In this document: piece after piece, positions 48,060 to 60,234 of the stretch
Position numbering within the stretch: the stretch's first letter is position 1
Layout of the letters: each line of letters opens with the position of its first letter
Source: Plasmopara viticola
Lineage: Eukaryota; Oomycota; Peronosporomycetes; Peronosporales; Peronosporaceae
DNA length: 64,000 nt
Direction: 5' to 3'
NCBI GenBank assembly: GCA_001695595.3
Contig: MBPM02000005.1
Location: 620,001-684,000, forward strand
Notes under the pieces: model-generated
The model's input: only the letters and a program-made list of their open reading frames with translations
The model's database searches: none
Told to the model about the DNA's origin: nothing
Program-made: the position numbers and the translations under genes

Positions 48060-51000
48060 CTAGCTTGAAACATGGTGGTGCACACTGAAAATATCAAAAG
48101 CCGTAGATGTGGCCGTTTCAGTAGCTTCACTGTAGGGAGTCATGGTTGAGAGTTTACAGCTCGCGCCTTGTTCATCGACGTCGTATCCGGAAACACACTC
48201 GCACAGTCCAGAAGCACTCAGCTGCGCGTTCAATGGACATGCTGAAATTTCTGGACGGTTCGAAACCGATTCGTATTCATTCATTGCATCACCATCAACG
48301 ACTTGTTGATCGGGGGCAACATACCCTTCTTGCTCGAGTGTCTGCTCCAACACCTCTTGTAACGAGTCTCGAATCGCAAAAGGCTTCGTTTGAACAAGTG
48401 CAGATTGCCCCAATTCTTCCGCTCTGATTTCAGAAACCATCTCGACTTTGTCAATCGGTTTGAGTGGATCGAACGGATTTGTCTCCCAACTTAAGTCAAT
48501 AGGCTCCTGATCCGGACTTCCCGGCTCAACTTCCACGTCAGTCTGCGTTTCGCTCTCGGATGCTGACAAATGCAAGTTTGGATTACGCATCACTCCATTG
48601 ATTTTGATCGTCGGACCACGCTTGGCTACAATAAAAAAGTTTGACGTAAATCGGTCTTTATATCTTACAAAAAGCTTCGACACGTAACGTACCTTTTACG
48701 GTGGAAGGGAGCTTGACGCATGCCTCGTTACCTTCTCGTATTCCTTCCTCGCTTTCGACTCCGTATCCTTTGAGACATTGACCACATATGTTTGCCTTAC
48801 GTGAGCACTGCATTAGTGAGAAATGAATGAGTAAGTTAGCAAGTCTATCACGATCAAACAAAAAACACACGTCTTACTACTTCCCGTCCAAGTTGCTCAC
48901 AAGACGGCGTCACCGTACACTCTAATGCTTCTGGGAGTACGTCTGCTGGAAGACCGTGCGTACGAGCCGATACGGCCTCTTTTGTCCACGATCCAAAGAC
49001 TCCAAAGCTTTCAAACGTCTCTGAACGAAAGAAGAGATCATAAGACGTGCCTTCAGTGAGTCCAGTCACGACAAACCTCGTCGACTGGACACCTGTAGTC
49101 GCATTGACGTCAACGGAACCACTTGCACGTGTTTTCGACTCTGTCGACTCGTGGATCGCGTCATCGATCGGAGCCTCGGAGCCCCGTCCGCTGACCACGG
49201 CAACGTAATGAACATGACCACGCTCACTCAGCGTCACATTGACCGTTAGCGCATCCACACGAGCATCTGTTGGCTTCACCACCACATTGATCACTCGAGG
49301 GGCTTCGGAATGTCCACACACCCCAGTGTGGGTCGCCACCGTTCCATAAATACCGCCACTATTCTTCGTTTCGGTCACGATATGAACAGTATAATTGCGT
49401 CCCGTCCGAGGAATGGGCAACGCCACTTCTCGCCATCCACTGTCACTTTCGTGCTCCATACTCGCTTTGTCAATGTCCACGCTTTTCTGCGTCACGAGGT
49501 GGTCTTGTAGTGCCAACCGGTTGCCATACTTGTCGCTACCTTGCGCAACATGCTGCATGAGATCCCAAGGTGTAACGGAGAGAGCAGAAAAGTGGACAAA
49601 TCCCGGTCCATCCAGCCGAAAACCCACCGTTATCGACTTCGTGAGTCCAGGTGTTGGATACACTGCGTGGGCCAACAGGATCGGCGCATTGGCAAAGGTC
49701 GAGACTTGCTTTACCTCGTGAATGTCTCCGTACACGCCGTGATCGGCTGGTAAAGCCTCCGAGACAAAAAAGAGACGGTAGTTTGTCCCTGGCATCAAGT
49801 AGTCGAGGAGTTCGACGTGTTGATCGTTCGAGACCGTCACGCTTCGTCGTGTGCGTACAACTTCTGTACGATAGTCGTGCCAATCTTTTCGGTGGCCATG
49901 AGGTTTGCCGTTCGGTACCTCCTTCCCGCTAATGTTGTGAGGTGATGTGACATTGAACTCTGCGTTGTCCGATACTCCTAGCATATAGTGAACTTCACCA
50001 GGACGATCAAGGGCAAATGTCAACATCAACTCGGTCGTCGATCCAATGCGAGGCTGGAGTTGGAATGTCGTAAATGTTGGCGCGATTGCGTGCGTACAAA
50101 CTTGCAGTACCTCAAATTCTGGGCTCAAAACGCCAAGCGCACCGACCGTTTCAGTCGCTAATAGAACGTAGTAGCTGGTATTCGCTGCGAGCACATTGTC
50201 TTCGCCCACTTCGTCTTCAATCTCCTTTCGATTGTCGTGTCTTTCCGACATGTTGTACTCAATGCGCTTTTGTATCAATGGAATCGTGCAAAGGTCTTCA
50301 CTTGGTTGATTGCTCAACGTTGATGTCAGTGTCACATTTGTCTCTACCTTGGACAATCGATCCAAACGTAGCGTGTCAGTCACTGAATCGGGAAAAGTGC
50401 AGGTGATTGGAAAGACTAAAAGGTGGACAAGTGCACGCTTGCACGACTTGCATGCAATCTCAAACTTTAGCGTGATACGGGAAGTGTGGCCAAACGTGGC
50501 CTGTGCTTTTGCTTTGACAAGACGAGGAGCATCTTCCAACGTTGTGACTCGTATCCCATCGTTCTCGGTGCGATCGTGGTTGCCTCGATATTTATGTGGA
50601 TTGATTCGAGTCAAGACGCCATTGCTGTTGCTCGTCTCGTATGCAAAGTAGAGCAGATACTCGTGGTTTGCATCCAACCCATATACATTCTGTTCGATTA
50701 TCAACGCTGTTGCATTTTCGCGAGATATATTCGATAACATGCCAGCAGCAACGACGCCATCTCCACGTCCAGGAGATGCGCTTTTAAAAGAGTTTGTGAC
50801 CTCACCTCGATGCGATACGAAGGCACTCAAGTCTCGCGATGACTTTGCGTAAGCGTCAAGTAGCACGAAATACGGCACTCGACCAGTAGCGTGAGCAAAG
50901 CGATCCGAGACGTTGCCATGTGTTGTCAGGGGAGCATCTAAACGCTTTGAAACGTTCAAATTGATGTGAATGGCATCGGTTCGACCACCTAACGGATGGA

Positions 51001-54000
51001 CCGAGATCTCGTCCAGCAATTTCGATTGATTCGTGTAATCTGCGTGAGTAGTGACTCGGTGACACGCTGTTTTACTGCCGTCGACAGGCCATCCCAAGAT
51101 GCCATTGCTAGCAGCCGTTTCCGTCACAAGACACACGTCGAAGCGTGCATGAGCTGGTAAGTGGTGGATTTCCGTGTACGAAGTCTTACCACGCGTCATA
51201 TCTTCGCGTGAGATAGAGATCGTATCATTTACCCACACACCTCCACCAAGCTCTTTGACCGTCGCGGCCTTGAGCATTGAGCCACTTAATTGGGTTAGAT
51301 CAAATGAGCTGATTTCTGGTGGCCAGATCTCAGTCGACGTGTTGCTTCCATTCTCAGTCCTTAAAGGTGCTTCTGGTATGACGTGAAACTCTTGACTTCT
51401 GTCGGGTACAAGACCGCGGAAGAACAGCGCGTAGTGAACGTCTCCAAAACGATCCAATGCAAACTCTATCGCAAGTGCAGAGCTCGATCCATCGAGTGGA
51501 TGGATCTTAAACGATTCCTGAATAATCAGTGGCGATCCAAGGTGCGTGTTTACGAGCACTGGAGGTGGAAAGTCCCCAAAGACGCCATGACTCTCGTTGG
51601 TTTCCGTGGTAAGCGATACATGGTACGTCGTACCCGGCTTGAGCCCGCTGACTAAAGCATTGTGTACAAACACTGCTGGGTCAGTGGGCTGCGACTCGTT
51701 GGTACCATTTCGGATCTCCATGACAAGATGCTCTTCAAGGACGAGAAAGTGGCCTCGAACCTCATGCGGGATGCGATCAGTGTCGTTCTTGCTGATCATG
51801 GCAGGGTCCGCAAAGTCAACGTCGCTGATAAAGTAGTGCACGATTCCTGGGTGGGATAAATTCGCAGTTATGAGAGCACAGTCGGTGGTGCCATCGACTG
51901 GATCGACCGTAGCCAGTACAAGCGTGGGGGCCACAGCGTGCGTCGTACCAGTAATCGCGACCACTTTTCCAAACACTCCACTCGTATTCCCATCGCGACT
52001 TGTCTCCGTGACGACAAACAGATCGTACGTCGTGTTGGCGTGCAGCTTTTCGACTTTAAACGTCGTAGAGTTGGCAAGATCGAACTCCGTAAACAAGTGG
52101 CCCGTGCTGACAAACGATGAAGACGATGGCAAGCGGGTTTGCGCTTGCACGTCATTCGTTTGAAATGAATGATGGACGATCGTAGCTGCGTCCACGTGTG
52201 TCTGTGCGTCGTTGTCAAGTGAACCTTGTGTTTCACGGACAATGTAGTGAATGATGCACGGAGAAGCGGCTTCCACGACTAGTTTCACATCAATCGCCGA
52301 CGTTGTAGCTGCTGTCGGTCGAGCAAACACCTCGGTCATTTGAGGGGCGCGTTTGTGTGTGCGTACGATTTGTTCCTCGCTGTGAATACTGATCACACCA
52401 TTACGACGAGCATTTTCGGCATACAAACTGACGTGGTAGATAGTGTCTTCGCTTAAGTCCCCGACGGTGAAAGAGACGATCTCTGGAAAGGTTTTCGAAG
52501 GTTTTCTGTCTTCAATCTCTCGACATTCGTGGAGTGTCTCGTTTTGACGAGCTTCCAAGGACATTTGCGTTGTTAAGCATAGATAAAGGATATCGCTTGG
52601 CTTTGTCATATTAACTTCAAACTGGATGGCAGTGGTATCTCCATCAAGTGGTTTGACACATTCGAGGGCGATTTCTGACGCATTCTCGTTCGTGTGCGCT
52701 TCCAATACAGTGTGAAAGGCACGACCGAAGAGACCGTAGCTGTTTGTCGTCTCTGGTAAAAGCACAAGTGAGTACAGTGTCGCGTCTCTAAGTCCAGTGA
52801 TTTCAAAGTGCTGTCTGAACGTTTGGACTTCTGTCTTCTCAACTGGTTTCTCAGGCCTTGCCCGGGTTGGAATTCTATTTAATTCATGCGTTTCCGACAT
52901 GAGGACTTGTTTCTCGGACGAAAAGGCGAGACTACCAATTGTGTAGACCTTTTCCTGGACTAGTTGTGGAAATTGATCACGCCAGAGGTCGAGAAGATGG
53001 ACTACGCTTGTAGCTTGGTGAAACACGCTACGTAAACTGGCAGTGGCTTCACTCTGTTCGGCTATGATGTAGTGTATTTTGCCATATTGTCGCTCTAACT
53101 CGATCTCGAGAGCGAGGGAGCTCACACTTCGATTGGGTGCTTGAATGGTAGCTTGAACGATACCGGGTGCTTCTTCATGGGTCGAGGCCTGGGTTGTCAA
53201 TTCTTGAAGTCCAAAAAGACCATTGCTTCCCGCGCTTTCTACACGAAGTTTTACTTTGTATAACGTTCCACTTTGAAGTCCCGTAATGTTAGCGTGGTGT
53301 GTTTTTTGAATACCCGCGTAAAAGTCGTCGACGCTCGAAAAGTTTGGCATCGAAAATATGCCGCGTACTGTGGTATTCTTTAGCACACTTATGTCATCAA
53401 TGCTACGTGTTGAGCCTGCTCCACCACTTGATACTGACGCCGCATTTGATGTGGCACTAGCTTTATTCGCTCCATCGGACAAGGCGGTGACCTCGTAATG
53501 GAGCGTGTACGTAAAGTACGACAAGGTCTCGAGCTTCACGCGGTCAAGATCTTTCTGGTCCACTTGTAGTTGAAAGCTTACGTCAAATGCCGTTGCACTT
53601 GCATTGAGTGGTGAGCAGACCAGCATCACCACTTCGGGTGCTAGCGCGTGCGTCCGGACTTTTCGTGGATAATGAAGCACTTTACTCCGGACTTCGCCAC
53701 TGCCAGGAGCCTCTGTAAGAATAAAGACATCGTACAGAGATGCTGGCGTCAACTTGTTTACTTTTGTCTGAAAAGTGAAAACATTTTGAATCTCCAAGGT
53801 GTAAACTCCAAAGTGAGCCATTGGAAAGCGAGAAGTGGGACGATTTTGAACCAGATCTTCGGTCGTAAGCTGCACGTCATCATCACTCGGTATTAACGCA
53901 AAGTACGCGCGACCTAAAGTTGTTAACGTGGCGTTAAGTACCACCGTATCCGCTGTCGCATCACCCGGTTGTAAATCAAAATGGCCCACTTCTGGAGGTT

Positions 54001-54532
54001 CTGGATGCGTCATTGTTTGCAACACGGATTGTACCGGTCCGAATACGCCATTGCTGTCAACCACTTCGGCGACAAAAAATACATCGTAACTCGAATTTGG
54101 CCGCAGCTTTTCAACTGTCCGAACCACCTTTTGCGCCCTCGGCACGGTAATTGTATTAGCAGCCACGAAGTTTGCACTAAGCTCATTCTCTACTCCATTG
54201 TTTGGCTCGACATCATTCGATGTACTCACATCGGAGCGACACTGCGCTGCTGCTGTCTTGATACCCAATGCATCCAAAGCCGAGTAGCCCGCGGGCACCA
54301 CCACATAGTGTAAATGCGCAGCATCCGTCAAAAATGTTGTCAAGGTAAGTCCGTACGCTGACCCGTGAGTTGGTGCTACAAAACTGCGTGAGTCCTTGTC
54401 AATAGAAGCGACGGCGGTGTCGGATTGTGTAAAAACATCAGTATTGTCGGTCGCTCTTTCGTCACTGAGCGCATTGCCACATGCCAGCAGTACCACATGG
54501 ATAAAAAGCTGAGGGCTGATGTAGTAGCGCAT
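48060..54532 (-). CDS. large secreted fibronectin-like repeat protein, about 2,111 aa, three exons
   Basis: The proposed exons are 54532-48878, 48807-48693 and 48625-48060. The introns are 70 bp (GTAAGA..GCAG, phase 0) and 67 bp (GTACGT..GTAG, phase 1), and the spliced frame is open throughout. The ATG at 54532 starts a typical signal peptide, MRYYISPQLFIHVVLLACG; upstream codons to 54766 begin only at GTG. About twelve repeats follow. Each has a core like Y-x-V-F/L-F-V-T-E-T then S-N-G-V-F-G, a T-H-x-x-A-P turn, P-x-D-G-x-T, and a strand ending G-x-V-H-Y. This looks like a beta-sandwich (fibronectin-III-like) array, but it is too diverged for me to name a family. Many N-x-S/T sites suggest glycosylation. 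The tail has cysteine-rich pieces (ICGQCLKGYG, CECVSGYDVDEQGASC) around an acidic linker. No transmembrane segment or GPI signal is obvious. A cell-surface or extracellular role is inferred; the function is unknown. Confidence 0.85.
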
Positions 54533-54775
54533 GGCGTATATGACTAGCTTGTTCAGCACGTAGCCAACCTTAAATGATCTCGTGGAAAAGATACGCGTCC
54601 TTTCACTCGATGAGGTCGTCCGAACGTCGCACGAACGTGCATGTGTACACGTCGGTTCGCCGTCCCACCAATTTAGCCCCTTTGACTGTCTTTTACCAGT
54701 ATCATGTGGCCTTTTCGATCCGGACAATTGAAATTTACTTGCGTCAGTGATCGGTAGACTGGTCACTAGCCTTCC
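54533..54775. promoter_or_regulatory. 243-bp divergent intergenic region
   Basis: The start codons of the secreted repeat-protein gene (minus) and the AGC kinase gene (plus) are 243 bp apart. The two promoters must overlap or be one bidirectional promoter unless 5' untranslated exons lie elsewhere. No initiator element was assigned. Confidence 0.6.
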
Positions 54776-56501
<1,726 letters not shown>

Positions 56502-56990
56502 AAACACAATCTATTTTGCATCTACTGTCGTCACGAGGCAATATTGCAATTATAAATTGGACACATTTGAGAGCTTAAAACCCATCCAGTTGTGGCATTT
56601 AAGGATTTTAAGCTCAAGCATTGTTGCGTCTACGCTGGTTGAGATCGCCACCAAGTGAATTGTTACAATCCAAGAAGTGACAGAAAACATTATAATCATA
56701 TTTAACATCGAGCAACGTCACAATCACTGTAAACTATTGGAATGTACGAAATTAAATCTGTCATAATTATCTTTGAGATTTCGTCTCCTAAGAAATTGAA
56801 GTGGACCCACGACGAAGCATCGGTTCATCCACATTTCGTAGAGTAAACTCGTTTTGTCAAATTGGGTTATGCCGACAGCCGTATGATCTGTCAAAAAACT
56901 TCATCGCCCGCAGTACGTAGTCGACTTGTCGTCAGACGCATTGAGATTGCGAAGGGTCTTACCTTAAAGACAAGATAATATTGAGTTTCC
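56502..56990. other. 3' flank of the kinase gene
   Basis: This is AT-rich sequence without a supported gene. It presumably contains the kinase polyadenylation region and possibly the promoter of the small ORF at 56991. Confidence 0.4.
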
Positions 56991-57401
56991 ATGGACAAAG
57001 ATGCGAAGTGGGATGCCCTTGTCAGTGAATTTACCTTAATTGGAGACCAGGAGAGAGAAGAAAGCGTCAAATATCGGTTCACGCAGTGGACAAGGGGATA
57101 TAGTATGTGTGACTCGCAAGCAGGCTTACGTGCTTTTTTAGAAGGGATCAACACGCTCACTAGACAGCGATTCGGACGAGGAAAAGAAGCATCTTCAGAA
57201 TGGACAGTCCGATCGTTACAGAAACCGTTGCGTGATACGCTTATTTGCTTTGCGGGTGGCGAAGGCTTTCCCGAGACTACTTCTTTCGTGGCATTTGTAA
57301 CAGGAAAAGAGACGTTATCATCACTTGACGTCGTACGAACATGCAAAAATAAGGAGGTTTGGAAGTATTTTCGAGCGCTGTCACCACAGCGATATGACTA
57401 A
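56991..57401 (+). CDS. hypothetical protein, 136 aa
   Basis: An ATG-initiated frame begins MDKDAKWDALVSEFTLIGD and ends with a stop at 57399-57401. The composition is that of a soluble globular protein (Trp, Arg, Glu and hydrophobics well mixed; GC higher than the flanks), for example RFTQWTRGYSMCDSQAGLRA. No signal peptide, membrane helix or domain was recognised. It follows the kinase gene by 490 bp on the same strand. It could be a small gene, a remaining exon of a decayed gene, or chance. The minus frame over the same bases (56891-57346) seems less protein-like. Confidence 0.4.
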   Translation: MDKDAKWDALVSEFTLIGDQEREESVKYRFTQWTRGYSMCDSQAGLRAFLEGINTLTRQRFGRGKEASSEWTVRSLQKPLRDTLICFAGGEGFPETTSFVAFVTGKETLSSLDVVRTCKNKEVWKYFRALSPQRYD

Positions 57402-57539
57402 AGAACCAGTTGTGATACGAAGTACTTTATGCCCAAGAGTTTTGAATAAAATTTGCTCCTTTAGTGGGTCGAAGACAACTGTCTCAAATTTGGTGATACG
57501 AGTAGCCACGCGCTGGAAATATATCTGGTATTAAGTCAC

Positions 57540-57801
57540 TCTCACCACTAATAGAGCGCGGCGAAATGAAGCACCGCAGCTCCTTCTTTCATCTCGCCAT
57601 GGCCTTCGGACATTGGTGCTACATCCCTTCCACGAGCTCTGTGAAGCGGAAAAATCGCGCTGTTTGCGAGAAACCCCTGGCGCTTCTAAAAGCGATTTAT
57701 ATATGCAACGCTTTCCACCGAAAAGTGATGCTATTTTGAAATACCAAAGACGACCGCTCCTTCCTCGGCAATATGCCTTCTTGACGATGAGCATCAGCTA
57801 A
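57540..57801 (+). pseudogene. possible Gfo/Idh/MocA-type oxidoreductase relic
   Basis: In one plus frame the short stretch reads AVCEKPLALLKAIYICNAF, followed by a stop shortly after. The CEKPLAL motif is the well-known signature near the active site of Gfo/Idh/MocA dehydrogenases (usually HVLCEKPLA). A neighbouring frame gives DIGATSLPRAL, reminiscent of the preceding strand and loop (Y-I-x-T-P-H-P). Nothing else of the enzyme survives. It is a weak call from one motif. Confidence 0.25.
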
Positions 57802-60036
57802 AGCGTTTAACTTTTCGCCATCTTCCTATCAATGCACGCTCAAAACTTCATTTAAGGTAGGACCTGGCGATCAGGGCACAAAATTGTAAGATGATATTGG
57901 ACTTGACATAAAAACAAATACCTACACGCTTCGCAATCATATCGACTACTGCGGATCTCAACACAAAGTCGCTGAACCACGTCGGAGATTGCTTCTCTTT
58001 TCAGTGAGTCTTATACTAATGGATACTAGAATCCTAAGACGCGGTGGCTTTAACTTTATAAACCTCCGTGTGTCTACCCGTAATCGTCTATCTAGTAAAT
58101 TTTTGCGTTGAAGAGGTGCTAGAGTCATTTGAGGACTATTAAAAAGTACTAAATCCTGAGAATCGTACGACCCACCCAAAATGTTGGATGCGTCGCACTG
58201 TCTTGAGAAGGTCGATGGTGAACGCCAACCGATGCTTCCTAGAGCGTGAAAGTCTCGATAAAGAAAGCTTTGAAGACCTTAGCTTGTTCTTTTTAGCATT
58301 AATTTTGGGTACCCAGCAGTCGTTCCATGTAGTAAAATAATTTAAATGTTATCTGTGGCCAGGTTACTTCCTGATTCGGAGCGAATGCAAACCTTGAAAA
58401 AAGTTTTTAGCTTCTCTACGAAGCAGACATGCTTTATAAAATGTAGAAGAACTCTTGGCCTTCACGCTCATACAAAAAAAGTAATGTCCGAAAATGTATT
58501 AATCCCATTGCTGGGTGCAAGTACAACCATAGCCAACTTATCAGCCCACAAATGCAAGGCCGCTGCCTACATACTAAGAAGTGTATACTCAATCGCACGA
58601 GTGACCCCTTCTGTCTGTTCATATGTCTATAGAAAATGTACTGTAGGCGTTGGCAAGCAATATTCTGAAGTGCTGGATCAGCGTCTGCTTAAACGAAGCT
58701 GGCCATTTTCTTTACGATATCATCGCGTTCGAAAGGCCAAGCAAATTAATTATTGTAACTGTTAACATCCTTCCTAATTGTTGTCTTATAATATTGGTTG
58801 ACGTACCGAATGCACCACTTATCTCAGGCAGTACACGAGCACTACTAAGCCCATGGTGTTATTAGCTTACGGCGAAGCAAAGACAAAGTCGAAGCTAATT
58901 TATCCGTCGAGGTCTTGCGTGCCCATACATACTTGGCCACGAGTTCATATGGAACCACCAATATCTCGAAGATCGGGACAAACATGTTCTTTGGGCCCGA
59001 ATGCCTGGTCATCGTAAAGTCATGTGCTTTTAATAATACGTATTTTAGATCTTTGTCGCTCGGATTAATAGATCTTCATAGCTGACCTATCTCCCGCGAA
59101 GACTTTGGGGGAATATTCGCCAGAGTATGTTTGGGCGGAAGCCTGCAATGGTCAAAACACTGTGTGACTAAAGAAATATGGGCATCTACAACCCTTGGTG
59201 CATTACTGACCCTTTCTTTAGCATGCGGCTGAACAAATAAACATCTTCTAAATTCGATGCACTGTACAATACACTCCGAAAGTACTTTAAAGTAATCCTT
59301 TCTTCATCAAAATGCAGCTCAAGCGAATTTGCTGCCATGTTCTGCTTTGAGTAAGTATGTGCTTGTCGTAGTTTTTCGAGTACATATAGCCAATTTTGAG
59401 TAAGAAAAAATTCTCGCATCATGCCATCCTCATCGTTTTCGGCGAAGATGCTTCAATGAGCTTATGAGAATATTGTGATAGTGGATTCAGCTAAATGACA
59501 GATTGATATGTGCCTAGCACGAGAAAAATCTCGTGCCTCGCTTCTCGTATCAGTGGCTATTCTATGGTGAGTCTCTAGACAAGGAGCAGCTCAGATGTAC
59601 CAACACGAAGGTGATGTGCAAACGGAGTTTCCATTAAAGTGCATGTACGTAGTTAGAGAGTGGATGTATCTTGTATAAAATGTACACAGCTTTACTGATA
59701 TTTCCAGCCAGCGAGCAGCGTACGCTGCCTATAAGATTGTCCACAGACATCTTCAATTGAAAACGCAAAAGACATTTTAATATTTATAAAAGCAGTCACG
59801 ATTCTTAGAAATACCACATCCGGCATTTAAATCCTCAGTAGCTTCAATATCATCAAGGTTGAATAAGTGCAACATACTTGCACGTGCCTTTACTTAACGC
59901 CCATTTGCCGTGACACAATGACCTGCTTGATTGTCAATAATTTTGGAGAAACATGAATTTTTGCCAATTTTGGGGTCGTCCATTATCGATTTGTTGCTCA
60001 ACCCCATTCTCTTCCAGAGGAGCTGCGTTGGTCACT
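57802..60036. other. gene-poor stretch
   Basis: The longest ATG frame is 58346-58765 (plus, 139 codons), without any recognisable motif and with composition like random AT-rich sequence. No repeat or RNA gene was noticed. Confidence 0.4.
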
Positions 60037-60234
60037 CTAAGTGGTACCTCTTATTCGCTTTGAGAAAGGCGTGTCTTGCAGCTCTATGATATCCGCTTGC
60101 GAAAATTTGTTACCCGCAGATACTATATTATCTTCTTGTTCAGCAATGCTACTTACTTCGTTTCCAGGTCTTATGTCACTCGCTTTAATAATGTCAATAC
60201 TCGCAGTTGATGGCACTCTGGTCAAAGTTTGCAA
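60037..60234 (-). pseudogene. possible decayed RXLR-like effector fragment
   Basis: The minus frame reads SIDIIKASDIRPGNEVSS, later SQADIIELQDTPFSKRIRG, then a stop. Directly after it a neighbouring frame continues LRVTNAAPLEENG. The layout is a polar N-terminal region, then a basic R-x-x-G / L-R-like block, then an acidic E-E block. It recalls the region around the RXLR-EER motif of oomycete effectors, but no true RXLR, no signal peptide and no ATG are present (the frame opens at TTG). This is a suggestion only. Confidence 0.2.

Noticed and set aside
49536..52242. Many frames on both strands inside the large repeat-protein gene (for example 51868-52242).
   Set aside because: They are shadows of a 5.65 kb open exon. 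The repeat pattern is visible only in the called frame.
54533..54766. 78-codon N-terminal extension of the secreted repeat protein.
   Set aside because: It opens at GTG, would bury the signal peptide, and has unordered composition. The ATG at 54532 fits a secreted protein.
56891..57346. 151-codon minus-strand frame opposite the 136-aa hypothetical gene.
   Set aside because: The composition is less protein-like (Ser/Thr-rich), and the first residues fall outside the GC-rich part. The plus-strand frame is preferred, itself at low confidence.
58346..58765. 139-codon ATG frame (plus).
   Set aside because: No motif, random-like composition in AT-rich sequence, and overlapping frames in other phases.
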